Shown piece by piece: positions 27,652-37,195 of a stretch of DNA of 64,000 nt. Below the pieces are notes generated by a model. The model was not told where the DNA came from. It ran no database searches and saw nothing but the letters and a program-made list of their open reading frames with translations. Within the stretch, counting starts at the first letter, position 1, and each line of letters opens with the position of its first letter. This DNA is from Maricaulaceae bacterium EIL42A08 (GTDB lineage Bacteria; Pseudomonadota; Alphaproteobacteria; Caulobacterales; Maricaulaceae): NCBI GenBank assembly GCA_024178355.1, contig JAMZNZ010000001.1, forward strand, positions 407,749-471,748, in the 5' to 3' direction. A program made the translations under genes and the position numbers.

Positions 27652-29334
27652 GTGGTGCGAAGCCTCGATTTTCCAATTCGCAGAGAGCCGAAATTGTACA
27701 ATAATTTTATTCATAACAAGGCGCATGGCTTCGTTTTCGCCTATGTGCCCAAAGTTGCTTGCACGAACTGGAAGTCGATCTTGCGACGCCTGAATGGGGC
27801 TGAAGACTGGCTTGACAGCCGAATTGCACATGATCGCAACGTCAGCGGGTTGGATTACTTCAATCCGGAGCCCGACGCGCCGAATGCCGGATTACCTGAA
27901 GGTGTTCCGGTATTCACCATGGTGCGTGATCCATATGCACGGGCGCTCTCGGCATACCTCAACAAGGTTGAGGCCCGTTTAGGTGGGCCCAAAGACGAGC
28001 GTTTTGAACACTGGGACAAGATCGTTGTCGAAATCGATACGTTCAGGAAGCGTAATCTGGATACGGAAACATATCCGGAAATCGATTTTGAAGTTTTTCT
28101 GCGCTGGCTGAGAGAAAGTGGCTCCTGGTCGACCCGAGACGAGCACTGGGCACCCCAGTCGGATCTATTGGCACAGCCCTATGTCTCGTTCGAATTCGTG
28201 GGCCGCTTTGAGGCTATAGCTACCGATAGCGCTGAGATCCTGCAGCGAATTGGTGCGGACGTGGAATTTCCCAGTCAGAAGCAAGTCAACTTCGCGCCCA
28301 CGCATGCAAAGGCACGCCTCGACACTTATCTGACCGAAGCTTGCCGCAATCTTATTGAAGACGTTTTCGCAGCGGATTTTATCAATTTCAAATACGAGCC
28401 CCGCTCCGGGCGTGACTTGAGTGATCGCGCGAGGGAAGCAGAGTTAAAAAAGAGTCTCATCTTCAATCGCTTTACAGGGTTTGTGTCGGTAGCCAAGCCT
28501 TTCGGCTTTGAGTCCTTTGTCCAGGACAACTTCGCAAGAGCACAGTCCGCTTCTCCAAAGCCGTTCGCTAAATTTTTAACCAAGCAATCGCAGTTGGGGG
28601 AACTACTTAAAAATATTGCTGGAGCCAATGATCAAAACCCAGTGAAGGTGTTTGACATCGGAGCATTCATGGGGGCATTCGCGGCTGCCGCGAAACATAC
28701 AGCTGACCAGCAAGGTGTGGAGACTGATATTCTCTGCGTCGAGCCAAATCCTCGAATAATTGATGCACTGAGCGCGAATTTATCTATTCATGGAATTGCC
28801 GCCAGCGTGGTCAAGGCTGCTATCGGTTTTCGCAACGGTCAAGGGCGATTGGGCTTTCACGTGTCGCGGATGTTGGGTGGTCGAGTACTTGACCCAACGG
28901 AAAAATTGCAGCCCGAGTATATTGAAGAACCGGTCGATGTCTTGAGCCTCGCCGACATCCTCCCGCTGGAGCAATCACTCAGTCTCGTCAAACTAGACAT
29001 CAGCGGCCTTGAGCTTGCAGCCCTTCGATCCATTGCTGATTCTCCCAAACGCCTGAACAACGTGTTCATAATACGCGTGCGCAAATGGCAACTCGACAAG
29101 GCGTTTGAGGAGAATGAGACATTTCTTGACTGGCTGAATAGATACTTCAAGGTGGTTCGCGTGAAAGATCCCACCCTCCCCAAGAACGACAAATCACGCT
29201 TTTCCTTGACACATCCGAGCGAATTCTCTGAGCCAGTTGGCTACGTACTCGCGGTTCCGCGTGCGCATGAGGCTCTAGAACCGGCGAGCACCCAACCGCA
29301 AACCGACAAATCAGCAAAAAACCCTGGCTCCTAA
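27652..29334 (+). CDS. Sulfotransferase fused to FkbM-type methyltransferase
   Basis: 560 residues, two domains. The N-terminal part (about 1-245) is a family-2 sulfotransferase: PAPS loop AYVPKVACTNWKSILRRL and 3'-phosphate motif MVRDPYARALSAYLNK. The C-terminal part (about 330-530) is an FkbM methyltransferase: VFDIGAFMGAFAAAAK, CVEPNPRIIDALSANL, and the D-x-x-G-x-E region VKLDISGLELAALRSI. It would add sulfate and O-methyl groups to the same glycan. The start is a GTG at 27652 (next codon also GTG) without a strong ribosome site. Base composition is lower in GC. The next genes are the ABC exporter. Confidence 0.85.
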   Translation: MVRSLDFPIRREPKLYNNFIHNKAHGFVFAYVPKVACTNWKSILRRLNGAEDWLDSRIAHDRNVSGLDYFNPEPDAPNAGLPEGVPVFTMVRDPYARALSAYLNKVEARLGGPKDERFEHWDKIVVEIDTFRKRNLDTETYPEIDFEVFLRWLRESGSWSTRDEHWAPQSDLLAQPYVSFEFVGRFEAIATDSAEILQRIGADVEFPSQKQVNFAPTHAKARLDTYLTEACRNLIEDVFAADFINFKYEPRSGRDLSDRAREAELKKSLIFNRFTGFVSVAKPFGFESFVQDNFARAQSASPKPFAKFLTKQSQLGELLKNIAGANDQNPVKVFDIGAFMGAFAAAAKHTADQQGVETDILCVEPNPRIIDALSANLSIHGIAASVVKAAIGFRNGQGRLGFHVSRMLGGRVLDPTEKLQPEYIEEPVDVLSLADILPLEQSLSLVKLDISGLELAALRSIADSPKRLNNVFIIRVRKWQLDKAFEENETFLDWLNRYFKVVRVKDPTLPKNDKSRFSLTHPSEFSEPVGYVLAVPRAHEALEPASTQPQTDKSAKNPGS

Positions 29335-29405
29335 GCGTTTACGGCGAGCCCCTTTTCATCTATCGCCAAGAGTTGCTCACTGATAGCATCTTCAAAGGGA
29401 ATGCA

Positions 29406-30242
29406 ATGACGGCTCGAGTCGAGCAGAATCATGATGCCGTAGGCCGACAAGCCTCGCTCTCGGCGGCGCTCCGCGATATTTTCCAAGCCGTTTTGAGATG
29501 GCGACTTTGGATGGCGTTTGCCATCGAAGATCTCCGGCAGACATATCGCCGCTCATTGTTGGGTGTATTATGGATCTCATTCGGCTTCGCTATATTCGTC
29601 GCCGTAAAGATTTTTATATTTGGCACAATGCTTGATCGAGCTAACGATCAATATTATAGCGCCTATCTCATGATTGGGTTTTATATTTGGTTTTATGTAT
29701 CATCGTCTATTACCTCGGGTACTGGAGTATTTATCAATTCGGAAGGCTGGATACGCAACGACCCAATAGAACTGCCTGTTTTTGTTTTTCAGAACGTTGT
29801 GCGCCACGCGTTTGACCTGCTTATGACCGGGCTCGTTGTCGTCATTGGCATGGTTTATCTTGGCCTCGGGGCATCGGCTTACACCTTTATGGTCTTACCG
29901 GCCCTGTTAGCGCTTCTAGTCAATGCTTTATGGGTGAATCTGCTGCTCGGCGTTCTTTGTCTCAGGTTTCGTGACCTCGTTCACCTGATCAATGCCATCA
30001 TTCGGGTTATGTTTTTCATGACTCCAATTTTCTGGTTGCCAGAACAGCTACCAGCACGCGCCATGGAGCTACTTTACTGGAATCCGTTCGCACATTTTAT
30101 CTGGATATTCAGGACGCCAATTATCGATCAGCAGTTCGCGCTTGATAGCTGGATTTATGTCAGCGTCCTCACGATCATTGGCTGGATAGCGGCCATCCTC
30201 GCATATGCTATTACCCGCCGGCGCCTCGTTTTCTGGTTTTGA
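29406..30242 (+). CDS. Polysaccharide ABC exporter, permease subunit (Wzm/KpsM type)
   Basis: 278 residues. Basic N-terminus with FAIEDLRQTYRRSLLGVLWI, then six membrane segments; the phrase YRRSLLGVLW is a hallmark of ABC-2 permeases for polysaccharide export. Ends in RRRLVFWF. The pair with the next gene is the inner-membrane pump that moves an undecaprenyl-linked glycan to the periplasm. I use the ATG at 29406 (frame open from 29373). Lower GC and an AT-rich opening compared with neighbours. Confidence 0.9.
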   Translation: MTARVEQNHDAVGRQASLSAALRDIFQAVLRWRLWMAFAIEDLRQTYRRSLLGVLWISFGFAIFVAVKIFIFGTMLDRANDQYYSAYLMIGFYIWFYVSSSITSGTGVFINSEGWIRNDPIELPVFVFQNVVRHAFDLLMTGLVVVIGMVYLGLGASAYTFMVLPALLALLVNALWVNLLLGVLCLRFRDLVHLINAIIRVMFFMTPIFWLPEQLPARAMELLYWNPFAHFIWIFRTPIIDQQFALDSWIYVSVLTIIGWIAAILAYAITRRRLVFWF

Positions 30243-30244
30243 TT

Positions 30245-31075
30245 ATGCCCCTGATACAAGCCAAAAATGTCTCACTGAGTTATCCAATCCTCGGTATTGG
30301 GCCCGTCCTTTCTAAAGCTGAGGGCACTGCTTCTAGCGATAATCCGCCTTCCGCCAGCACAGGCGCTCTGCTTTCGAACGCCGGCACACGCGTCAAGACC
30401 ATCGACGCATTGCGCGACATCAGCTTCGAGCTCAAGCCAGGAGATCGGCTTGGACTTCTTGGTCGAAACGGATCTGGAAAATCAACACTTTTGAGGGTTT
30501 TGGCTGGAGTCTACCCCCCAACAAAGGGTGAATTCACCACTCAGGGGCGCCTCGCACCAATTTTCAATGTTGGTCTTGGCGTACGACCTGAAGCGACCGG
30601 GCGTCGCAATATCATTTTGCGCGGTCTTCTAAATGGTTTGAGCACCGCAGAATCGAAATCGAAGGTTGATGAGATCGTAGAATTTAGCGAGCTCGGGCCG
30701 TATATCGACATGCCGGTTCGGACCTATTCATCAGGTATGGCTATGCGCCTAGCATTCGCGACCGCCACAGCCTTCTCTCCAGAAATCCTTTTATTGGACG
30801 AATGGATCGGCGCTGGCGACGAAGACTTTCAGAAGAAAGCCGCCGCCCGCATGTCCACCCTGGTAACGAAGGCCGGCATTACGGTTATTGCGAGCCACAA
30901 ACGCAATTTGATCAAGCAGGTTTGCACGCTTGGTCTTTGGTTGGATGGCGGTGAAATGCGCGCCTTCGGCCCCATCGATGACGTTTATGAGCAGTGGGAT
31001 GAGCACAATCGAAGGGCGAATGCCCCTCTCATTCAGATCCGTCGAACACAGCCCGATCCACCCCCGCAGGATTAG
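30245..31075 (+). CDS. Polysaccharide ABC exporter, ATP-binding subunit (Wzt/KpsT type)
   Basis: 276 residues. Walker A GRNGSGKSTLLR (about residue 75), signature YSSGMAMRLAF and Walker B EILLLDEWIG are intact. Between the first strand and the core is a Ser/Ala-rich insert (residues about 22-45). The protein stops soon after the nucleotide-binding domain, with no C-terminal carbohydrate-binding domain as in E. coli O9a Wzt. That fits a KpsT-like or chain-cap-independent exporter. Start ATG is two bases after the permease stop; a TTG start three codons upstream would overlap. Confidence 0.9.
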   Translation: MPLIQAKNVSLSYPILGIGPVLSKAEGTASSDNPPSASTGALLSNAGTRVKTIDALRDISFELKPGDRLGLLGRNGSGKSTLLRVLAGVYPPTKGEFTTQGRLAPIFNVGLGVRPEATGRRNIILRGLLNGLSTAESKSKVDEIVEFSELGPYIDMPVRTYSSGMAMRLAFATATAFSPEILLLDEWIGAGDEDFQKKAAARMSTLVTKAGITVIASHKRNLIKQVCTLGLWLDGGEMRAFGPIDDVYEQWDEHNRRANAPLIQIRRTQPDPPPQD

Positions 31076-31091
31076 CGCGCAAGCGGATTGC

Positions 31092-32033
31092 TCACCTTAC
31101 CTGCTCTTTCAAGAAGCATTCATACGCATGTGCCAGCCCGTCTTGAAGCGATATGGACGGCGACCATCCAAGCGCCCTTATACGCTCCGCACTCATTAGC
31201 TTGCGAGGCGTTCCATCGGGCTTGGATGTATCGTGGACAAGCTCGCCTTTGAATCCGACAACTTCCATTATCAACTCAGCCAACTCCTTGATCGGAATAT
31301 CGTCACCCGAGCCGACATTGACGTGCTCAGGCGAAGAGTGGACCTTCATCAGGTGTACTAGCGCATCTGCACAGTCGTCTGCATGTAGAAACTCGCGCCG
31401 CGGCGTGCCCGTACCCCAGATTTCCATGCTCGAAGCACCGGAATTCTTTGCCTCATGCGCCTTGCGAATTAATGCCGGAATCACATGCGATGTTTCGAGA
31501 TTGTAATTGTCGCCGGGACCATAAAGATTTGTGGGCATAGCAGAGATAAAATCATCGCCATGCTGCCTGCGATAGGCTTGGCACAGTTTGATTCCAGCGA
31601 TCTTGGCGATCGCATACCACTCATTGGTTGGCTCTAGCGGACCAGTGAGCAAGGAGTCCTCTTCAATAGGCTGGGCCGCAAACTTGGGATAGATGCACGA
31701 TGAACCCAGAAAGAGTAGCTTCTCCACGCCCACATCGTGACAGGCGCGGATCAGATTCGCAGCAATCATTAGATTCTCGTAGAGAAAATCGGCCGGATAA
31801 CTGTCATTCGCAAGGATACCGCCGACTTTCGCAGCCGGAATGAATACAGCGTCAGGGCGAACTTTCTCGATCCAGCCGGTTGCCGCCGCCTGACTGATCA
31901 GGTCAACCTCGCTGCGCGTTGCAGTCAGGATTTCAGCAGGGTTTTCACCCTCAAGACGACGCACCAGAGCTGAACCGACCATGCCCCGGTGTCCAGCCAC
32001 GTAAAGGCGCTTGCCTTCCAGAGAATAGGCCAT
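31092..32033 (-). CDS. fcl: GDP-L-fucose synthase
   Basis: 313 residues. The opening [18 protein letters not shown] is diagnostic, followed by the catalytic Ser-Tyr-x-x-x-Lys set in [10 protein letters not shown] and [13 protein letters not shown]. It epimerises and reduces GDP-4-keto-6-deoxymannose to GDP-L-fucose with NADPH. Lies three bases downstream of gmd, the preceding step, so they form an operon. Fucose is therefore a likely component of the glycan. Confidence 0.96.
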   Translation of the reverse strand: MAYSLEGKRLYVAGHRGMVGSALVRRLEGENPAEILTATRSEVDLISQAAATGWIEKVRPDAVFIPAAKVGGILANDSYPADFLYENLMIAANLIRACHDVGVEKLLFLGSSCIYPKFAAQPIEEDSLLTGPLEPTNEWYAIAKIAGIKLCQAYRRQHGDDFISAMPTNLYGPGDNYNLETSHVIPALIRKAHEAKNSGASSMEIWGTGTPRREFLHADDCADALVHLMKVHSSPEHVNVGSGDDIPIKELAELIMEVVGFKGELVHDTSKPDGTPRKLMSAERIRALGWSPSISLQDGLAHAYECFLKEQVR

Positions 32034-32036
32034 GAC

Positions 32037-33113
32037 CTAGTCTCCGCCGTGATTGCGCCGGTATGCGGATTCCACCTCGATGAGCCTCAGGTCACTCTGA
32101 ACCATCTCGGAAACGAGATCCTTGAACTTGGTGGTGTAGGTCCAGCCAAGCTTCTCTTGCGCCTTGGTTGGATCGCCAATCAGCAAATCAACTTCGGTTG
32201 GACGGTAATAGCGAGGATCGATGGCGACCAGCTCACGGTTAGTTTTTGCGCACCGCCCGACTTCACTCTGCTCAGTTCCCGACCATTCCAGAGTGACACC
32301 GATTTCAGCAAAAGCGAGCTCGACGAACTCGCGCACAGTGTGGGTTTCACCGGTAGCGAGCACGTAGTCGTCACCTTGGTCTTGCTGCAAGATACGCCAC
32401 ATGCCTTCGACATAGTCGCGCGCATGCCCCCAGTCACGCTTGGCATCAAGGTTGCCGAGATACAGCTTTTCCTGACGGCCGTGGTGAATCGCCGCCACGG
32501 CGCGCGTGATCTTGCGGGTCACGAAAGTTTCGCCACGGGTCGGCCCTTCGTGGTTGAACAGGATACCGTTGGATGCGTGCATCCCGTAGGCTTCACGGTA
32601 ATTCACGGTGATCCAATAGCCATAAAGCTTTGCCGCCGCATAGGGACTGCGCGGATAGAAAGGTGTAGTCTCACTTTGAGGCACCGCCTGGACGAGGCCG
32701 TAAAGCTCAGATGTCGAGGCCTGATAGAAGCGCGTTTTCTCTTCAAGGCGCAGAATCCGGATTGCCTCAAGCATGCGAAGTGTGCCAATGGCATCAGCGT
32801 TCGCTGTATACTCAGGTGTCTCGAAACTTACCTTCACATGGCTCTGAGCCGCCAGATTATACACTTCGTCAGGCTGGATTTCCTGGATGAGCCGAATGAG
32901 GTTGGTGGAGTCCGTCATGTCGCCGTAGTGCATGAAGAAGTTGGTCGGCTTCTCGTGCGGATCGACATAAAGATGGTCCAGGCGCTGGCTGTTAAAGGAC
33001 GAGGAACGCCGCTTCATTCCGTGGACTTCATAGCCTTTTTCAAGAAGAAGGTCCGCCAAGTATGCCCCGTCCTGCCCGGTGACCCCAGTGATGAGCGCTT
33101 TTTTCACAACCAT
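32037..33113 (-). CDS. gmd: GDP-mannose 4,6-dehydratase
   Basis: 358 residues. [20 protein letters not shown], the Thr-Ser-Glu catalytic part QASTSELYG and the Tyr-x-x-x-Lys in [12 protein letters not shown], plus [17 protein letters not shown], identify Gmd. It converts GDP-mannose to GDP-4-keto-6-deoxymannose for GDP-fucose. GDP-mannose would come from the ManC-type fusion at 57-59 kb. An inverted repeat AGCGCG-CATA-CGCGCT (33163-33178) lies in the upstream spacer, 50 bases before the start. Confidence 0.97.
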   Translation of the reverse strand: MVVKKALITGVTGQDGAYLADLLLEKGYEVHGMKRRSSSFNSQRLDHLYVDPHEKPTNFFMHYGDMTDSTNLIRLIQEIQPDEVYNLAAQSHVKVSFETPEYTANADAIGTLRMLEAIRILRLEEKTRFYQASTSELYGLVQAVPQSETTPFYPRSPYAAAKLYGYWITVNYREAYGMHASNGILFNHEGPTRGETFVTRKITRAVAAIHHGRQEKLYLGNLDAKRDWGHARDYVEGMWRILQQDQGDDYVLATGETHTVREFVELAFAEIGVTLEWSGTEQSEVGRCAKTNRELVAIDPRYYRPTEVDLLIGDPTKAQEKLGWTYTTKFKDLVSEMVQSDLRLIEVESAYRRNHGGD

Positions 33114-33162
33114 TGATCCTATTCAAGCTACTTATTAGCGCAAGTCCGACAGCCAAAGAGCG

Positions 33163-33178
33163 AGCGCGCATACGCGCT
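33163..33178. promoter_or_regulatory. Inverted repeat upstream of gmd
   Basis: AGCGCG-CATA-CGCGCT, a perfect six-base stem with a four-base loop, about 50 bases upstream of the gmd start. It could be an operator or part of the 5' leader. The rest of the 288-base spacer between gmd and the sulfotransferase stop at 33402 shows no gene. Confidence 0.3.
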
Positions 33179-33401
33179 AATGCTCACTAAGCGTCCAAAC
33201 TTAACTTCCCGCTTCGGGATGGTGAATTGCATCTTGATCAACTGTTGTCGACCCCGTTATCGTCTACCTGCCACCCGAACACATTGAGCTACCTAACACA
33301 AAGCCACGGATTTCCAATTACCGTTTTGAATGTCACACCCTCTGCGTCGTTATAGCAGCGGGCTTCAGCAATGCATCCACCGCCATACACATATGGCAGA
33401 G

Positions 33402-34043
33402 TCATCCACCGTTGATAAAACTATAGTCAACGGCATACAGCACCCGACACATTTGCTGAACAAAGTCGGGCACTGCATCCGGACGCCCGCTGACCAATTG
33501 CTTTTTAAAATCAATGCCATACTCATGATTCATGAATGAAGACAATTGCTCCAGATCTACAATATTATTGATCTCACAATGCTTTATATTCAAATTTTGT
33601 AAGACTGCCATTTGGTACGTAGAATGACCATCATTAAGGTAGACGAGAGGGAAATACTTGCAGTATGTGCGCATTACCTCTTCATCAGTCCTCTCTTTCG
33701 GTGTCAGCTTTACAAAGTGATCAAAAAATTCTTCGTCGGCAACTCGTCTTAGCAATTCAAATTGCCTATTCAGTGACGGAGGACTTCCAACCAAGGGGTT
33801 ATTTATAAACCAATGATAATAAAAGGACATCCATCTTTGAATTGGATCGCGCACAAAGAAGGTGACGCGGTTATAGTCTGCCGCCTCTAATTGAGCTGCA
33901 GCCTCTGCCGGATTATTGGACAGCCTGCGAACCTTCGCTGGGAATTGTGCGTTTAGCGCTGTAAACCCTACCTTCAAATTTGTGAGCAAGAGGTGCTGAT
34001 TTTCCTCATCCAAAAAAAAACGCGTTCTCAAAACACCCCCCAT
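33402..34043 (-). CDS. Sulfotransferase-like protein, family 2
   Basis: 213 residues, rather short. The 3'-phosphate-binding motif FFVRDPIQRWMSFYYHW (about residue 60) is good. The PAPS loop is replaced by a weaker LLLTNLKVGFTAL, a variant seen in family-2 sulfotransferases. Base composition is clearly AT-richer than in the neighbours, a sign of transfer. Two homopolymers sit at the very start: six G after the ATG and nine T (34012-34020) at codons 8-11, where slippage would break the frame. Acceptor unknown. Confidence 0.65.
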   Translation of the reverse strand: MGGVLRTRFFLDEENQHLLLTNLKVGFTALNAQFPAKVRRLSNNPAEAAAQLEAADYNRVTFFVRDPIQRWMSFYYHWFINNPLVGSPPSLNRQFELLRRVADEEFFDHFVKLTPKERTDEEVMRTYCKYFPLVYLNDGHSTYQMAVLQNLNIKHCEINNIVDLEQLSSFMNHEYGIDFKKQLVSGRPDAVPDFVQQMCRVLYAVDYSFINGG

Positions 34044-34130
34044 TTAAGACACTCAAACACAAAGGCATATTAGGTTCGCACCAAGCCCGAAGAGGATCAA
34101 GCTTGTTCCTCATTTGGTTGTCCAGTTGCT

Positions 34131-36182
34131 TTAAAAATCCTTGCCAGTCATTTCGACCTTCAATCCCGACCCTGCCAAGCGCATGGCCAGTTCGGAAAAC
34201 GAACTCCAGCTACTACCGAGAAGTCGCGGTGCCCTGCTCAATAGAATTGCATCCGCCAAGGCATACTGCAACTGTTCACGAGAACGGTCGTTTACTTGGC
34301 GAGACAGATGGGCAGCACGGCTCCCGAACCGCGCCGTAAACATCTCGTATGTTTCCGGAAGATCTGCCGCCACGAACACAGTTTCGGCCGCCCCCGTCTC
34401 GAAGAGCTCCGACAGGCGCGTCAGGAAACGCTCATAGTGGCTTTCCCTTCGCCAGTGGGAGACCGCGCTGTGAGCCTCGTCCGTCCAGTTTGATTTGTTC
34501 TCCCAGGCAAGATGCTCGAACTGTGGCCCGCCGGCCATGCGCACATGAGCGGCCACATCGTTGGGCGAACGCACCGAGCCGACCAAATCTTCGACTGCCT
34601 CAGTCGGAACGAGAGATTTCAGGAAGCGGTTCTCCGCGTCCCAGTGTGAAGCCTTGTGATTGATCACAAAAGCAGAACGGAAATACACGTCGCGATCAGG
34701 TTCAAACCACACTGGAGCATTTTTTTCGGCTCCCGGTTCAATCTCCATATAGTTGAAAACGACTGCACCGTCGCGCGCCGCCGATTCAGGATCCAGATCA
34801 TCGCGCACTTCGCCATCGTAGTCGAACAAATCATCAAACCGGCAATCGCAATGGTGATCGGGCCTCCAGATGATTACCAGGTCACGGTCTTCCGCGGCTG
34901 CCGCAGCGGCAGCGGAGCCAATGGCACGCAGGCGGTTGCCAAGCCCATGCTGGGCGTCGACAAAGAGCCGCTGTCGATCTGCACGCAACCCGAGAACGCC
35001 GGTGGCCGGAGAGTCGCCTAGAACCTCTCGCACATGCGTCAGCTTCAATGCTTCCCACGAGTGCGTTTGGATCAGGTGCTCCACCTGGACCAGCTCAAGA
35101 GCGTAGCACTCGTCGCCAAGCCGCCAGCTCATCAGCTCACGTGCCGCAGCAAGATCGGCTTCATGAGAAATCGCGTTCGGAACCTTGCCGCCAGATCGAG
35201 CGATGCGACGGAGCCGAGACGAATCACGATGGCTTGGCAGGGGCTCATAGCCGACTCGCGGCCGTGTGCCGGACCAAGTCGGCATCATGTTTGCGATCTG
35301 TCGATTGCGTCGTATCAAATAGCTGGTTTGGCCAGGCAGCGTCTCGGCCGCCGCGGCACCAGTTCGATTTGACGCGCGCTCAGTTCGTTCCGCATCGTTA
35401 TGGGGTAGATGATGGATCGAGCCGCCCGCCACGTCCTCCCGCACAAGTCCATGCTCAATGAGTCGAGCGTAAAGCTCCTCATCGTCCCATCCGTAGGTAG
35501 TAATATATTCGTTAAATCCACCGAGCTCTATTAGCGGCGCCCGCTTGACGTAAAAGAAACCGTTTACAAACGCCTGATGCCTAGCTGCGGTACGCCAGTT
35601 GCCAGCTATGAAGGCTTTGGGCCGCAACAGATTGCGGTTGAAAAAGTCCGGCTCGATAACAATATCAGCATCAGCCTTTAGAATCCTAGCACACTTGGCG
35701 GACTGAAATCCGAGATTGAATGCGTAGCTCAAAATCCACCGCGGCTCATCGTCGACACGCACAACACGAATTCGGTGGTCGCTGATACCGCTACCAGCTA
35801 GGTCTTCAGCCACTGGGATTTCAGAAGTCCAGTCGACAATGACAATCTCAGTGATTTGCGGACAAGCGATCCAAGACGGTAAGGCGCGCTTCAAATTCTC
35901 ATTACGATTTCGGCAGGCCGTGACGAGGCTGACACTGGTCGAAATGCCCTGTGCAGCCCCTGAAGCGATCTCGGGGCCAGCGTTGAGCTCCTGCTCCAAG
36001 CCGTACGCCTCATACAATTGCTGGATTAAAGCCTTGCGGCGCTCCGCTCCAGATGAGGAATCCCTGTCTGCAATCTCGCGAGCAGCCCGAAGCGCCAGTC
36101 GTGCGCGGTCGGCGGCACCTTGCGACGAATAACTACGCGACGCAGCGATGCGTTCCCAGAAGTTAACAAGTGAGGATGTCAT
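34131..36182 (-). CDS. Two-domain protein: GT2 plus GLGNRLRAI-type (fucosyltransferase-like) domain
   Basis: 683 residues. The middle N-terminal part (about 75-300) is a GT2-like domain: SVSLVTACRNRNENLKRA, the VDW(T)S motif, KADADIVIEPDFF (metal site) and GGFNEYITTYGWDDEELYAR, resembling beta-N-acetylgalactosaminyltransferase-type enzymes. The C-terminal part (about 400-683) begins LFVDAQHGLGNRLRAIGS, followed by DLVIIWRPDHHCDC and VAAHVRMAGG, a pattern of NodZ-like/GDP-sugar transferases. The start at 36182 is an ATG; the frame is open to 36233. Fucose from GDP-fucose is a possible donor for the second half. Last gene of a minus-strand operon. Confidence 0.75.
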   Translation of the reverse strand: MTSSLVNFWERIAASRSYSSQGAADRARLALRAAREIADRDSSSGAERRKALIQQLYEAYGLEQELNAGPEIASGAAQGISTSVSLVTACRNRNENLKRALPSWIACPQITEIVIVDWTSEIPVAEDLAGSGISDHRIRVVRVDDEPRWILSYAFNLGFQSAKCARILKADADIVIEPDFFNRNLLRPKAFIAGNWRTAARHQAFVNGFFYVKRAPLIELGGFNEYITTYGWDDEELYARLIEHGLVREDVAGGSIHHLPHNDAERTERASNRTGAAAAETLPGQTSYLIRRNRQIANMMPTWSGTRPRVGYEPLPSHRDSSRLRRIARSGGKVPNAISHEADLAAARELMSWRLGDECYALELVQVEHLIQTHSWEALKLTHVREVLGDSPATGVLGLRADRQRLFVDAQHGLGNRLRAIGSAAAAAAAEDRDLVIIWRPDHHCDCRFDDLFDYDGEVRDDLDPESAARDGAVVFNYMEIEPGAEKNAPVWFEPDRDVYFRSAFVINHKASHWDAENRFLKSLVPTEAVEDLVGSVRSPNDVAAHVRMAGGPQFEHLAWENKSNWTDEAHSAVSHWRRESHYERFLTRLSELFETGAAETVFVAADLPETYEMFTARFGSRAAHLSRQVNDRSREQLQYALADAILLSRAPRLLGSSWSSFSELAMRLAGSGLKVEMTGKDF

Positions 36183-36268
36183 TACGACCCCAAGCATTCC
36201 CAGCGTATTACGGCGGCGCGCGCACCTGACCAATTTAGATTACGGTGATAGGCGAAGCGTAATTGCGG

Positions 36269-37195
36269 TCAATACCCCATCCGCGCCTTCAGCCAGGAAT
36301 AATGTTTGCTAGCCTCCACCTCTTCGGAAAACCCTTCAGGCCATCGCTTGGGCTCAAGGGGCCGAATTCGCCTCCCTCCGCGCCCACTGTCGCCCGTCAT
36401 TGGTAGGGCACTGAGAAGCGCCTCAAACCCCGGCACGAAATCAAGCTCAAGGGCCTGGCAAAGCGCACGCATGGTTGCCTCCGGGTCTGCCACAAATTCT
36501 TCGTACTGGAAGATCGGTAGATTGTCATGATCATCCAGGAAGACCGCATAGCGCCGACAATATTCGTCAAAGTTGCCGGGCTGGAAATGAACCCAGCCGT
36601 TACGGCTGAGCGAAAGCCAGCTTTCCAGTGGATCGCGGACCGTCACTACCGAGCGGGTGTTCATCGTCTCTGCCAATAGCGCGCTATGAGCCGGCCGGTC
36701 AGGGATCGCTTCGCCCACGCAATAGTGAGAGTGAGAGTGATCACGGATTACGAGGCGCAGACCGCTAGCTGTCAAATCGTCATAGACCGAGCGAAGGGCG
36801 GTCGTATACGCTCGAATGGACACCTCGTCTGGCAAATCCTGCCGCAGGTATCGAAGATGCCCCAGCAGGTCAGTAGGCGCGAAACGTGGCTTGCGTTTAT
36901 CGAAACCTCGCCGAGCAAGCGGATCGATCTCGCTGAGAACACACGTATTGGGCATCGCCGCGATCGCCTTGGCGAACAGGGTTCCGCCTGAACAGGCCAG
37001 ATGATGGATTGTGCAGAGCGGGCGGCGGCCACGCGTTCTCGATGCCTCCAGAAGATTACGCGCCTGTTCAATCAGGCTGGGGAGAGGACCAGCCGGCACA
37101 TCCGGTACCGCGCGCGTCTGGTTGCTGTCGAGCAAGTCCAGACAGTCGTCAACGACAGTCCTGAGCTCCGACTCGGTGTCTTCACCGCGACTCAT
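36269..37195 (-). CDS. Sulfotransferase-like protein
   Basis: 308 residues. The P-loop-like motif is TIHHLACSGGTLFAKAI (about residue 62), and the 3'-phosphate motif SVVTVRDPLESWLSLSRNGW (about residue 188) is good. The long N-terminal helix region before it is unusual. The start at 37195 is fixed by an ATGA overlap with the coiled-coil gene upstream. It is thus co-translated with the proposed chain-length protein, and the next gene is the two-domain glycosyltransferase. Confidence 0.75.
   Translation of the reverse strand: MSRGEDTESELRTVVDDCLDLLDSNQTRAVPDVPAGPLPSLIEQARNLLEASRTRGRRPLCTIHHLACSGGTLFAKAIAAMPNTCVLSEIDPLARRGFDKRKPRFAPTDLLGHLRYLRQDLPDEVSIRAYTTALRSVYDDLTASGLRLVIRDHSHSHYCVGEAIPDRPAHSALLAETMNTRSVVTVRDPLESWLSLSRNGWVHFQPGNFDEYCRRYAVFLDDHDNLPIFQYEEFVADPEATMRALCQALELDFVPGFEALLSALPMTGDSGRGGRRIRPLEPKRWPEGFSEEVEASKHYSWLKARMGY

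Noticed and set aside
31989..33116. 375-codon plus-strand frame over gmd
   Set aside because: Antisense shadow of gmd, which has all its motifs.
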